Below, piece after piece: positions 34,503 through 46,431 of a stretch of DNA of 64,000 nt (positions are counted from its first letter, which is position 1; every line of letters starts with the position of its first letter). This DNA comes from Agrypnia vestita (lineage: Eukaryota > Arthropoda > Insecta > Trichoptera > Phryganeidae). The stretch spans positions 1 through 64,000 of the forward strand of contig JADDOH010019468.1 of NCBI GenBank assembly GCA_016648135.1, written 5' to 3'. The notes under the pieces were generated by a model. That model was given only the letters and a program-made list of their open reading frames with translations. It was not told where the DNA came from and did no database searches. A program made the position numbers and the translations under genes.

Positions 34503-34705
34503 TTATTTCTTTTAATCTACTTGTATTTTTCGGAACCTACATGTTTCGGAAAAAAACTTTCCATCGTCATAATTTAGAAAACCAAAACAAAAGACATCAT
34601 TCCTTTTGATATTTGACATACGTATAAAACACCCAGACGATGGAAATGTTTTTCCGATTCATGTAGGTGTAATTAATCAAATGTAAGTAGATTAAAACAA
34701 ATAAT
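34503..34705. repeat. Hairpin repeat with ~66-70-bp arms
   Basis: The arms 34503-34568 and 34636-34705 are imperfect inverted copies (shared GTAGATTAAAA, TTTCCATCGTC). Block A has only a right-arm half copy (9191-9258). A degenerate relative lies at 49161-49280. No protein is encoded; it is probably a small MITE. Confidence 0.55.
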
Positions 34706-35310
34706 AAAATTAATTTTTATATTAGTAATATGTTTAACGAGACAGTAATATACACTTATATTTATCACTGCCATGCGCTTTTCGGGGGTCATTTCTTACA
34801 CCAGACGCTTTGAAGCTCTATAAATAATTACCGTCATTTATCGAAAATATAAATCTGAATTTTATATATTTTATTCGGGCCACTATTTAACAATATTACC
34901 TGCTATCTTATATTTTAAAGTATTTTTTGTACCTGTTATCTGCCAAAATCCCCCGTGCTCAAATGTGACAATATCCAAACCTTCTTAACTAATATAGTGT
35001 ACATGTAGAGAAAATATTTCAGGTTTGATACTATAACGTTAGTCCAGCGGTCGCTGGCTCCTACTTTATAATTGTCACCGAGCTCGACATGCTCGTACAA
35101 CGCTTTGCGCAAAAACGCAACGGTTTGTTTTCACAACAAACGGCGCAGTTATGTCGCATCAGTCATCGATACAAATAGTTATTAATTTTCTCATGGTTTA
35201 CGGTTAGGAGCAGCATGGTCGTAAATCGCAGACCTTGGCACGGAATCGCCGCACAATGGCCGTCGCTCTAGGTGGCGCTGGACCGATAAGGCGCCGCGCG
35301 GCGCACTAAG
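34706..35310. other. Counterpart of block A 9260-9847, no gene
   Basis: Contains the right arm of the inverted-repeat element described at 8977-9610 (about 34910-35060). Nothing else is recognised. Confidence 0.4.
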
Positions 35311-36024
35311 GCCGGCCGCACTTTGGATACGAATATTCGTACGATTATTTTACGTATGGAAGCGCGCACAACGATCAGTTACTTTTCGCATTTCTCCAAT
35401 AACGTTTGTGCCAAATGAATAATCTGTACCTTCTGGAAAACTCTCTTCTTACTCGTAAGCTGCTACGGCGTCGTCGGAATCGTAGAACCAAATGAGTGAA
35501 CGAAATATAATACACTACAAGGGATGAATTTGGTAAATTCCATTATATTATGGCAGACTTAAATAATAACAAATTTCATGACTATCTATCTAATAGATTC
35601 ACAAATGCTGGGGAGAATCGAAGTGCAACGAGAGCTCATAACATCGGAGAAATATTTAAAAGTTTTTTGTTCGAATTACATAATTATGCCTCACCTGCAT
35701 TAAACCAAATTATTTAACTTATATGTATTTTTTAGTTCTTTAGAGATTCTCCGCCTGATTTGCGCTGATGGTCACGCAGTTGAATCACTTTGATCCCACA
35801 AACATTTGTGGTCATGTGTCAAATTGACAAAATTTTCAATATCCAAAAATTTCCGAGCATCCGGATCGTGTCAGACGTCGCATCTATACGTGCGTACACG
35901 CACTACTAAATCGTGTACAGTGTGCGATGTTCAGTACTACTTAGAAGATCAGGAATGTACTTGCGTATTCGTACGTATACGTACTACTCAATTTCGTACG
36001 AAAACGCATCCAGTGTGCGGTCGG
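35311..36024. mobile_element. TIR element, GCCGGCCGCAC ends (block B)
   Basis: Counterpart of 9848-10592. The left end GCCGGCCGCAC is intact, while the right end has one change (GCGGTCGGC). The copy is about 30 bp shorter, mainly near 35335-35380. Confidence 0.55.
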
Positions 36025-38227
36025 CGTAAGGACGCCGCCGCTTCTGCTGACGGTCTGGGCGGGCGCAATGTCCATACGCGATACAATATATCACTTATAC
36101 TACAAGAATAATGACCGAGTCCAAACAGTCTAATTCATCGGTTGCGAAGATATATTTTTTATTTTGAAGTGTAATATCTTTCCTCTCGCTTTCCTGCAAT
36201 CTGTAGCAGTGATTTCGTGAAAAATGACGGAAACGCGTAACAGGAGATAGGACGCCGGGGAAGCGCGCGCAATTTCATTTGACCAATGAGCGCGCGTGAT
36301 GGAAAAAAATTATCGTTTACAAACAAATCACAGCGAAAACGCACACTTCCAACATTCAACGCTCTAATTTTGTATATATGTTACGTGTCTGGTGTCAGGC
36401 GTGTGGATGTTGTAACATTGATATATTTTGGCTTATATCTTCGAAACTATCCAATAAATACTTAATTTTTTTACATTAATGTAAACAATAACTACTCGTA
36501 ATGATTTACATTCTCAAATTTTATTTAATTGGTGTGATTATTTTTAAGTATTTATTTAAAGTTTTCATACATTATGTATAGCGGCACACTACCGCCATCT
36601 ATAAAAATTAATTAAAACATACAATTGACCAATCAGTTTCTAAATAAAAATGCGTATGTAGATATACGGTACCTACCTAGTCCGGCAAAATTCAATAATA
36701 AATAAATGCACATACATTTTTTTTACTTGTATTTACTAATTAATAAATATATAAATATTAGCTTTTTTTAAATTTGTTGTTAATTTCTGTTGCAGCTCAA
36801 TTGATATTTTTAATTGTGAGATGTCAAATGTTACACATCATAAGCGACTTCTGTAAGGCTCGCTCGTTTTTTTTTTAATCTTCATCTTGATACATGTCGG
36901 AGGCAAATGAGCCGCTCATCTCCCTAGGAAGAACCTGTGCCGAGATAATATAGTGAGCACAAAATAATGCAATTGTAAAAAAAATACAACATAACTATAA
37001 AATTAATCAATTTATTGAGCATATAAAAATAAAATGTGGATAATAAAAACAGTAGATAGTATATAATACAAAAGCAATAGTGAAAGTAAAAAGAATATAC
37101 GTAAAGATTCATATTTATGGATATTAACAACATGTATATATTATTGAATACTAAAGCAATAGCAAAATTAAATTTATAATTTTAAAAAAAAATTAATTAT
37201 GACCTGTTTTCGGCAGTTGGGTATTTGTGCAAATGCAGGTGACAATAATGTCTTCACGAGTAGTATTGTGAATAGTGTGTGTTGTGACCCAGTCTCTTCC
37301 AGGTTCTTGATGAACTGTATTTGTTCTCGATACATTGTTCAAAGCACATACACTAATAGGAAAGATTATTTCCCTATAAAGTTCCGAAACCTTTAATAAG
37401 CGACAAAATTACACAGCCGGCCCTGTCACTGTTTTTGCCCAACTACCGTCGAAAAGAGACAACTAGAAATGGTCTCCTGCTTGAGGGGGAGGGGAGGAGA
37501 CAAAGATGGGACAACATAGAGGAACATAGACAATTGAATATCACTTCCATCATTCTGCATAAAAGCCTTAAACCATTTTTTTTAAAGTGACAAGAGTATT
37601 GGGACTCTTTTGCTGATTTTTTTTTCAATTCGTTTTCTACGCTAAAAAAAATATGCAAAGTTCGTACAAGATTTTCATTTTCTAGCATTGCTACGTTGAT
37701 TTAAATTCTTAAATATAAATTTCTCATTTCACTAAAATCACTTAAAGATGTTGAAAAAAACATTTTTTTAGATATAAAATATAAAATAAATAAAATAAAA
37801 TAAAAAATACAAAAATGAAGAAACTGAAGCAAATCGTGTCATCGCAAATTATTTATTCACAAACTATACTCGACATATGTAATCAAATAAAATTAACATT
37901 ATTAATTGATATGACAGTTACTTTGTGGTGCAACATGATTATTTTAATTTAAACTTTGTGATGCACACATGTTGAGTTTAATTTATCCTTACTATAGTTT
38001 CGAGAGCAGCAGTCTCTCTCATCATCGGGTGTAATTTATAACTAACGTAAATACAGTATTATTAATATACTTATTCAGTATTCGCTGATCAGTGGGAAAG
38101 ATTTTTTGTGTGGTCTTTAAGGGGAAGCTTTGCAAAGTTTCATTTAATTTAAATTTTAAAAATTCTACTGCATTAAACCACTATTATTCCTTGTTTAAAA
38201 ATGTGTAACAGAATAAAATTGTACAAA
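36025..38227. other. A+T-rich interval without recognisable gene (block B)
   Basis: Matches 10593-12797 with minor indels. The same PLE-like hairpin signature as at 12561-12600 occurs near 37995-38034. Confidence 0.4.
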
Positions 38228-39003
38228 TGAGCCCTTGCCCGGAATAACGTTGTATCCAACAATACTCTCATTCCGAGAAAAATTGAAAAAATGAAACCAG
38301 TTATAGTTAATTACATTTTATATTTTAAATATAACAAACATATAATTCTTAACTAATCTCAATATAAAATAGGGAAAAAAGGCAATTAAATTTGAATCTA
38401 TTGTAAAAGAACATGCTGAATCAGTGGAAAAACGTTGTATAAGAAATTTTCTCAAACAACGTTATTCCGCAAAACGTTTTTTATTTATTCTGCTTTACTT
38501 AATAATGATTTTTAAAAGCAGCATGCTTATCTAACATGAATTCACAAATGTCATCGAGGTCCTTGATCTTAACAGCCTTATTGGCAGTGGATTGGAATTC
38601 ATTAAAGTTAGTTCCAGGCTCCCTAACTGCATGATTTTTTTCCATACAGCAGCTAATCTTCCCCTTCCACAAAGAGTTGGAAGAAGGCTATAGGAGGTCC
38701 ATGATTCTAATTCTTTATGGAAGGTTCTAGCTCTGATTGTGATGGGATCATCAGTAAGTAAAGAACTTTTATGGAATGATAAGTCTCTCGTACATACTAT
38801 TACCTATCTCCGACTGTTTGCTGAATATGGCGTCGGACATTCAATTTCTCATGATTACTTTTTTTATTGTAATTCAGTAACCTGAATTCTGATTGAATAT
38901 TTATATTGATATTCAAATGGAGAAAACATCCCGGATTTAAACATTTTTGGCTCAAATTCGACCCTAAGAAAAAGAATGAGGAATTAAATAAACTTTTTGT
39001 ATC
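38228..39003. mobile_element. TIR DNA transposon, left part only (block B)
   Basis: Starts with the same GAGCCCTTGCCCGGAATAAC end as 12798 but stops near 39003. About 600 bp, including the right TIR and the N-terminal coding remnant, are deleted compared with A. Confidence 0.7.
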
Positions 39004-39500
39004 CTCAAAGATCCTCAATGTATTGTAACCACGCAATGACTATAAAATAAATCTATTTGCATTAATATCAAGTGATTTCTCAATTACTACATTTCTAAAT
39101 TATCTAATCTTAAATATTTCAAGGGCGCTTTCATTATCAAAAGCCTGGTTATCGCTAAAAGCTGATTTGCCCACTCAGTAAAATATTACTGCTGAGGCAT
39201 CTTAAATATTTTTACGTGCCTTTTACTCGTATAAAATGCGGAACAGTTTTTACACAATTGTTTAAATTATGCCATATTGCATTGTGGTTTAATCGATTAT
39301 CGTTATCTTGAGAGTTTATTATGTATTCATGAACATACTTGCTATTGGTATAAAAAGTAATTATTGGTTTAAAACGCGGTTTTAATAACATTTTGTAATT
39401 TTTTAGTAATTTTATCAATACTCTGTCCAATGTGATGAAAGAGGATATCAATATTAATAATATTTAGAAAATTAGTACTGTACCCAGAGTATAAAATTGT
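39004..39500. other. Counterpart of block A 14171-14660, no gene
   Basis: Nothing is recognised in this stretch. Confidence 0.4.
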
Positions 39501-39544
39501 AACAGATTGTTAGTTAACTTTGTTAAAACCACTACCAGATTTTA

Positions 39545-39586
39545 GGTCTACCGGTTTCGAGACGTACCCGTCTCTTCGTCAGGACC
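39545..39586 (-). ncRNA. Minimal hammerhead ribozyme motif, left arm
   Basis: On the minus strand 42 nt fit a type I hammerhead. Stem I is GGTC/GACC (perfect) and the core is CTGACGA plus one extra A. Stem II is GAGACG/CGTCTC with a GGTA loop, followed by GAAA. Stem III is ACC/GGT without a loop, and cleavage would fall after GGTA. The missing stem III loop matches PLE hammerheads, which are thought to work best as dimers. The extra nucleotide after the core A is tolerated in at least one natural hammerhead. Activity is inferred. Confidence 0.65.
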
Positions 39587-39847
39587 AACACTACACCACT
39601 ACATTCACAACCAAATTAATTTTACATATAGCCCTTTGTTTAATTTAATGTTCACAAAAGATGGGGTAACACCCACTTTAGACCCCGCCCCCTCTCACTC
39701 TCTTTCGGTAGATCCCTGATGGTTCATTAGGCTAACAGTGCATGTTTGTCCCTGACAAGACTAACACGCATGTGATCAATTATTGGTGGAAGTGTAACAA
39801 TACTATGGTTGAGGTGTGTAGTGTTGTGAATGTAGTGGTGTGGTGTT

Positions 39848-39889
39848 GGCCCTGACGAAGAGACGGGTACGTCTCGAAACCGGTAGACC
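39848..39889 (+). ncRNA. Minimal hammerhead ribozyme motif, right arm
   Basis: Same motif as in the left arm, on the plus strand. One T to C change makes stem I GGCC/GACC, replacing a T-A pair with a C-A mismatch. Core, stem II, GAAA and ACCGGTA are unchanged. Confidence 0.6.
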
Positions 39890-39933
39890 TAAAATCTGGT
39901 AGTGGTTTTAACAAAGTTAACTAACAATCTGTT

Positions 39934-41375
39934 ATAATGTCTAACCACATAGTTAATGCTTTAAATATTAATAATATTAATATAAAATTGTACTGAGATG
40001 AACTAAACCCTTTCTTTAGGTAAGGGAATTAGGTCGCAGCGGAATATAAGACACATTTATTTATATTGCAGTTAAAGTATTTATTCTTGCATAATTGAAT
40101 CACCTGGAAAAATAAATGTTTTTTTAACTTACTGTAATGATAGTCCAACGTTTTACAAAAAAAAATGCAAACTTTGACGTCGAATATTTCCATAACTATT
40201 GGTATTAGGTCATAATAGATTGAAATTTTCGACTCATAATCAAGATAGGAATATAGTCCTGCGAGGTCATTAATGTTTTCCAAGTAACTCTGTATATATT
40301 ATCAATTAAATAAAAATTTAAAAAATTAAAAAATATATATATTTATACTGAGAACCTGGGGAATTATTAATTTATCGCCCAAATACCTAATACGTGGAAT
40401 TAATAAAAACCCAAAAGAGGCTTCTGCGAATAAAGCCACGCAGTAAGGGTCACACGCCCCTGACAGAACCTTGACCAAAATGAATCCAAAATAAACAGGT
40501 GCATCAGAAACATACCTAGAATTGTCCTCAGGTAGAAATGACCAGTGCCCATATCGGACGTTTGACATATCGTGATGTGTTTTTTATGTCGGGATTTATC
40601 ATAAAGAGGTGGGTGATGGGACTGCCCGAAAGCGCAAAACGCGTCACGCTTCCATATAGGACAGCGTCACGGGCGATTGTAAAGATCTTCCTTCCGCCTA
40701 AGCTCGGCGCTCAGCCGTGAATATTTTCGCAATGCGCGGTCGGAACAGCGAGTTTTGAAATGTGTGCGATGTGTCAACTGCATCCATCAGGTCCAAACTT
40801 GATCTCTTCAGATGCACTCGGGTCCACAGCTTTGTGCGTTATCCAGGTAAGTTTCCCGACAGGGTTATTTGTAAAACATTAATAACCTCGCAGGACTATA
40901 TTCCTGCCTTGATTATGAGTGGAAAATGTTCAAGCAACCATGACGTAATATCAATAGTTGTGGAGATATGCGACATCAAAGTTTGCATTTTTTTCTCAAT
41001 ATTGTTTAATTTTTGTAAAATGCTGGATTATCATTACAGTAAATTATATCGAATATGAAAAATTAATTCTCTTTAATACAAGTCAAATTAAATAATGAAA
41101 ACCTTCGAATTCCAATTGGAATTTTTGCAGGGTTTTTATAATTTAATTTAACTTTTATTGAAACGAATGAATTTTTCATAAACGATTTAAGTTACTGTGA
41201 TGATAGTCCAACATTTTACAGTAAAATAAGTCATAAATATTGAAAAAAGATGCAAACTTTGATGTCGCAAATCTCCAACTATTGATATTAGGTCACGATT
41301 GCTTGAACATTTTCGGCTCATAACCAAGGCAGGAATATAGTCCTGCGAGATTATTAATGTTTTCCAAATAACCTT
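39934..41375. repeat. Three ~170-bp repeats in alternating orientation (block B)
   Basis: Counterpart of 15150-16440: copies at about 40130-40295 (forward), 40870-41040 (reverse) and 41200-41375 (forward). The first copy is about 25 bp shorter than in block A. Confidence 0.6.
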
Positions 41376-41492
41376 GTTTATTTTTTTACATAATTATATG
41401 CAAGCAATATAATAATTACGCAAGTAAACGTATAAAGAGGGGACATGCTGGTGACAATGCGCAGGAGTTTGGTCTTTGGAAATTTAGACGCA
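41376..41492. other. Short flank of the transposase fragment
   Basis: Counterpart of 16441-16559; no feature is recognised. Confidence 0.3.
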
Positions 41493-41900
41493 ATGGATCG
41501 TATTAGGGAGGAACAACGCGCGTTCTGCGATAAACAATTTTACAAAAACAATGATTCTAAGCGATTGTTCCGCACCTGTTTCACGCTCATTTGAAGCTGG
41601 AGGAGACCGGTTCAATGCTAAATAAGAAGAAAACCGGGCGAACACGGAGCAGGGGAAGCGAAGAGAATGTCGCCCAAATTAACGAGTCTCTACGAGAAAA
41701 TTCTGCAGCTATGGCGATACCAAGATCAATTTTGAGTAGAATTTTGAAACTGGATTTGAAACAACACCCACATAATATCCAATTGGTGCGAGATTTAAAA
41801 CCGACGATCAGATTACATGAAAAAGATTCGTTGAGACAATGTTAGAGCGGTTCACCAATTTCAAAAACATTTCGTTCTCCCCAAATTCAAAACATCAAAC
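41493..41900 (+). pseudogene. Tc1/IS630-like transposase N-terminal fragment (block B)
   Basis: Counterpart of 16560-16960. It starts MDRIREEQRAFCDKQFY and has the same internal frame break before KLEETGSML. The later frame runs further here (…LVRDLKPTIRLHEKD) because one base deleted in A is present in B. The catalytic core is missing. Confidence 0.65.
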
Positions 41901-43100
41901 GCCTCTCCATTCTCCAAAAGCGAAGGGTGGCTGTGTCATCAAAACGCATTATCACTCCTTTTTTCTTAAGTTATTGGTTCCATGTATAATACATACTAAT
42001 GAATTATAATTTTGCGATGTTTGTATTAGGTTGTTCCGAAAACAATGGCTGATTCTAACCTTCAAATTCACTTAAACATAACCATGGAGTAAATAAACTA
42101 TTTAGTAAGTAGTAAGAGCTATTGTTTATGAATGTAGAAAAAGAAACTCGCGGAATATATAATCAAAGAATTCTATAATGGCATTTTCTAATGCATTTCT
42201 GATATTGATTTTTTTACCGTAAATGATTGCTTGTTGATTTAATGATTTATTTAATTATTTTAAGTAAATGATTTTTTTACCGTAAATAATATGCTTGAAA
42301 ATTTGAATGTTTTTGTGAATTAGTAAGGTTCCTCTTTGAATAATCAACGTAAATAATTTATTTTGAACACGAGACTGCGAAAGAACGCTGCACTGTTTGT
42401 TCAGAAATGGTTCCTTCACCCATAATACTTGGTTACCACTATGTGCTATTTTATTGTTTGAAATTACACATAATACTTATAACAAAACCATGAAATGAGG
42501 TAATGCTGATAACCTAATTCAGTTAATACATATATCCGTTTTTAACTGCCAAACAAAGAGAAATGAACAAAAATATGCAATAAATAATTTTCAGAATGAT
42601 GTAAAATTAAATATATTTTCATAGCGGCTTAATATTTTAAATATTTAATTGTAAACTGATCTATTCAGAAAACAAAAAGGTGATGAACCATTCAAATTAA
42701 TCACATTCGTGGTGTTGGTGTCGAATGTTTCATAGACGTATCTCCAAAATTGTCTCCATTCTTCAGGGACTCTCCATGACAAGAAATGCTCTCCACAACA
42801 TGCATGAAAAGGAATCTTGCATCCATCTCGAGCTCAACAACATGCTGCGGAAGTGTCTACGTAGAAAAATTCAGCGTCAAAATAACCAAGATAGTTTTTA
42901 TGACATCATTTTGCTTTCGTAGAATTGGAGAAATCTTTTGTGTGTCACTATGACCAATCATACTTCAGAAGAAAAAGCTCTCCCCTCAGAACACTCAAAA
43001 ACCCAGCAACACTATGGGAAGATATTTATTGAATTAGATTAAATAAATCAAATAAAATAAATTAAGCGTTGTTTCGTTTACAGGGTGGGAATTCACGATT
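41901..43100. other. A+T-rich interval without recognisable gene (block B)
   Basis: Counterpart of 16961-18108, with about 60 extra bp near 42230-42290 that look like a local tandem duplication around TTTTTTTACCGTAAAT. Confidence 0.4.
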
Positions 43101-43677
43101 AACACAATGATTTATACACAACGTTTTATTCCACTAATTATAATAACATAACAATCATTGCATGTTATGTTATATCGGGCAATGTGATAGAGATATTGGC
43201 ACAAGAATAAAAGAACATCTAAGAGCATTCAGAGGACTATCCGGATACTGTGAGATGGCGGACCACTGTATTGAACATGATCACTTGTTTGACCAAAATA
43301 ATGTTAGGGTCTTACATCTAGAGGCGAAGGGTCGTAAACTGGGTACTCTAGAAATACTAGAAATTAATAAAGCAATCAAAAATAAAAATAACCTAATAAA
43401 CGTTCAAATACCTGCGTCATCCCCATTGTTAAAATAAGTATTATTTTATGTAAAAATTAATTACTGTCGTATATGTTAATAAATAACTACCCTCGCTCCG
43501 CCCCTCCCCCCTCACCCACTCCATCATCCCTTTACTTTCTATTTGTTTGTCGATCATATTGATTTACAATTTAGTTCTAATATTGCCTCTGAAGATGGTG
43601 GTTGTGCCCAGCGAAAGCGCTTAGGCTCATATAACTCAAATTAGTGAAATAAAACGTTGTGTATAAATCAGTGTGTT
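43101..43677 (+). mobile_element. Penelope-like element fragment with flanking inverted repeats (block B)
   Basis: Counterpart of 18109-18685, with 32-bp inverted flanks at 43101-43132 and 43646-43677. The GIY-YIG stretch is in frame here. Confidence 0.68.
43162..43437 (+). pseudogene. PLE GIY-YIG endonuclease C-terminus, in-frame fragment (block B)
   Basis: A 91-residue open stretch starts MLCYIGQCDRDIGTRIKEHL. The YIG box, the R..EH segment, ADHCIEHDHLFD and KGRKLGTLEILEINKA are in order, as in PLE GIY-YIG domains. The first β-strand (GIY) side and the reverse transcriptase are cut off by the left inverted repeat only about 30 bp upstream, so it is a 5'-truncated remnant despite the open frame. 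Confidence 0.7.
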
Positions 43678-45654
43678 AAATAAATCAGTTTATGTCTAAA
43701 TAATCTTTAATTTAAAAAATTTACAACTTATGTATAAATTACATTAGTTATTTTTAGCGACGACTGGTTTCAATACTATTCATAAAAAATATCTTCGTTA
43801 GGATAGACACACAATTACTGTTCCATAAATGAAATATGTAGAGAAATCAACTGTTCGGTGGCGACGTGTACTCAAGGGGGTGTGGGATGGAAATTAATAT
43901 AGTGGAGAGATTGAAATGGGAAATATAATATTTGTTCGTTTAATTCGATTTGTTATTAATTATACATATTAGATTTAATGCTGAAAGACTAAATACTATT
44001 TGCATACAAAATTTCAATGACTTTTTCTTTTTTTGGTTTAAAATAATCAATGTGGTTTAGAGTAAATACGTTTGTTTTTTAAAATGTTACGAAGTTAATG
44101 CCAGAGACATGAAAAATAGTTTTTTATCTGTTTCAATCTCAACGTTTATTTGTATCACTACTGACGTGCTAATTTTTTACACTTGACATAACGAATATTA
44201 ATATGTTTTTTAAATTTCCTGCATAGGTTTCCCATGAAAAATTCTGATTTAATGGAAAAATTTCGTGATATTTTTTTATTAATCGTGTAGATTTTCATTC
44301 GTTGTGTGATTCATATTCGATTATAACGGTATCTGTGGTTTATTGAAATAATGATTATTGCAATGCAGTGAACAATCACTGGTATACTTATTAGAAATTT
44401 AAATTACAGTTACCAATCACCATTATCATCGAAAACTAATTATACAATCATAGTGTATCTAGCCACAGCCATACAAAAAAATTAGGAAAATGAGGGATCT
44501 AAACACTGAATATAGCAGCGTGAAGCCAGTGCTTTGAAATAAGATGTAGGTACTTGACTAGAATTTCTACGAAATAAATCGTAATGAAATATGTATATCA
44601 TAATCTTTATCAAATTATTCTGATTTGAATGCTATATAATATTCTGTCAGATAAATATTAAATTTCAGATTTAGGTCAAAATATTTTTTTACGTTCAACA
44701 CACGCTGACTGCATGCGCCTATGCGTGTATTTTAAATGTCACAAACTTTTCTTACATTTCTTTGTCTTTGCTTGTTTCGTTACGTTTATTCCTCATAATG
44801 TTGATCAATTTATTGGATTAAATACGTACACAATGTTAGCTCTATGTGAGTTTAATTATAACTTGTTATTTTACTACTTAAGTTTCGAGAAGAGATAAAC
44901 AACAGAATCTATCATCGACAGGTTAAACTACTTTCAATTTACTTTCATTTTTACGTGGATTTTGTGTAAATACATATAATGAATTCATTAGTTACTAACA
45001 AAAAGTAAGTATAAATGTGTTTGTAACGGGAATATTGAGAGAAGAGGAAATGTGTTTGTGAAATTAATACTGTTAAGTAAATTAATACCCGAATTCAATT
45101 AACTAACTAACTATCGCGCCGTTTCCCCGCAGGGGAAGACAGAGAGGATAGAACGCCATATTCCTCTATGGTTCAAATTTAATTTAATTACAAATCTTTC
45201 AAAATTATTTAATTGATTACCTTTACACGATGGAGAAGTTTAATAGTACATGAAAGAAAATAATGATTTTTATCCATGATGTGGTTCGCGAATTGAGAAA
45301 AGTTACTACTTGTAAGGCAACGACGATGGTCTTTTAGTGTAAAGTTGAGATTTATTTATGTATTTATTGAAATGTATTTCACTCTATATAAAAATCTCTA
45401 TAATGTAAACGCCAAATCAATCTATAAAAACCTCATAATGTATTTTATTTTATTTTAGTCCTGTCTGTATCGAAGTGCACGTAACATAGGATGTGGACAA
45501 ATATGGTGACTCTTGAGGATCAGATGATATCTTTCTTGCTTAAACAGTATAGTTTTATTTTTCGGTAATGTTTTCGACCGCATTATTAATTTGTCTTTCG
45601 AGGCCATGGCTAGTGCTATGGCCTTTCTGATATTTAGGTACGAGACGTCGTCGA
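43678..45654. other. A+T-rich interval without recognisable gene (block B)
   Basis: Counterpart of 18686-20590. About 100 bp at 45550-45650 are specific to B and contain the inverted motif GGCCATGGC/GCTATGGCC. Confidence 0.4.
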
Positions 45655-46431
45655 CCTATTTACCGTCGACGAAACGAGACCGTCCACGTCCGTCCATCGA
45701 CGAGGCGATCAACTAGTTGAATTCGTCAACTAGTTGACGCGTCAACTTCGTTACGCGGACGTTCTATCTAAACATCGGGACGATGGTCAACTGTCTACAG
45801 TTCGACACGACGCTGCTCGACGACTCAACCGTTGTCTATTTTTATTACGTTAATTTTTAAAATTTAAAGAAGTTCGACGGAATATAGTTTCGGGGAAAGT
45901 AAAACCGCTACTTGTGCTTATATGTAAAAAGAAATTTTGTATTATTTATTTGTTTACGCACATTATAGGCTTTTACATATTGTTTTATATAAAGAAAGAA
46001 GTAGGTATGCACAACAATATCGGGTGTAAGCAGTAAAATATTAGTTCAATAAAAAATAAAATAATTAAACAAAATTGTTTAATTTTATACAGCGTAAAAT
46101 TGGGAATTCACCGAAACGTCGCACGTGCACATCGCAAAAAATCAATTAAAAAATAATAGATAATAGCTTATTAAGCCTATCTCGCCCTACGCACGCATTC
46201 AAATTTCAAGTCTCCGTCATAGTTCGTGTACACAGATCTGCACTCTATTTTGTCTTGCTCTCGCTCGTTGCTTTGCATTACGTTGAATCTCGAATCGTCC
46301 ACCGACCACGGCGTCCGCCGTCCACCGTCTGCGGATTCAACTAGTCCATGCGATAAACGTAAACCGTCGACGCGTCGATGCAACGTCAACGGTTGATTTC
46401 AACTAGTCCGTCCATTCAACGCCCATCCCTA
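45655..46431. mobile_element. hAT-like element, right end recognisable (block B)
   Basis: Counterpart of 20586-21387 with the CGCCCATCCCTA end at 46420-46431 and the same CAACTAGTTGA-type subterminal motifs. No transposase or left end was found. Confidence 0.4.

Larger units (their letters stand above)
39501..39933. mobile_element. B-specific insertion with 111-bp inverted arms (Penelope-like)
   Basis: The arms 39501-39611 and 39823-39933 are inverted copies of 111 bp that differ at two positions. The 211-bp centre is non-coding. Each arm contains a hammerhead-ribozyme motif pointing toward the outer end. Block A has the uninterrupted sequence (around 14655), so this is an insertion. Inverted terminal repeats that carry minimal hammerheads are a hallmark of Penelope-like elements. 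No reverse transcriptase or GIY-YIG sequence is present, so it is non-autonomous. Confidence 0.7.
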
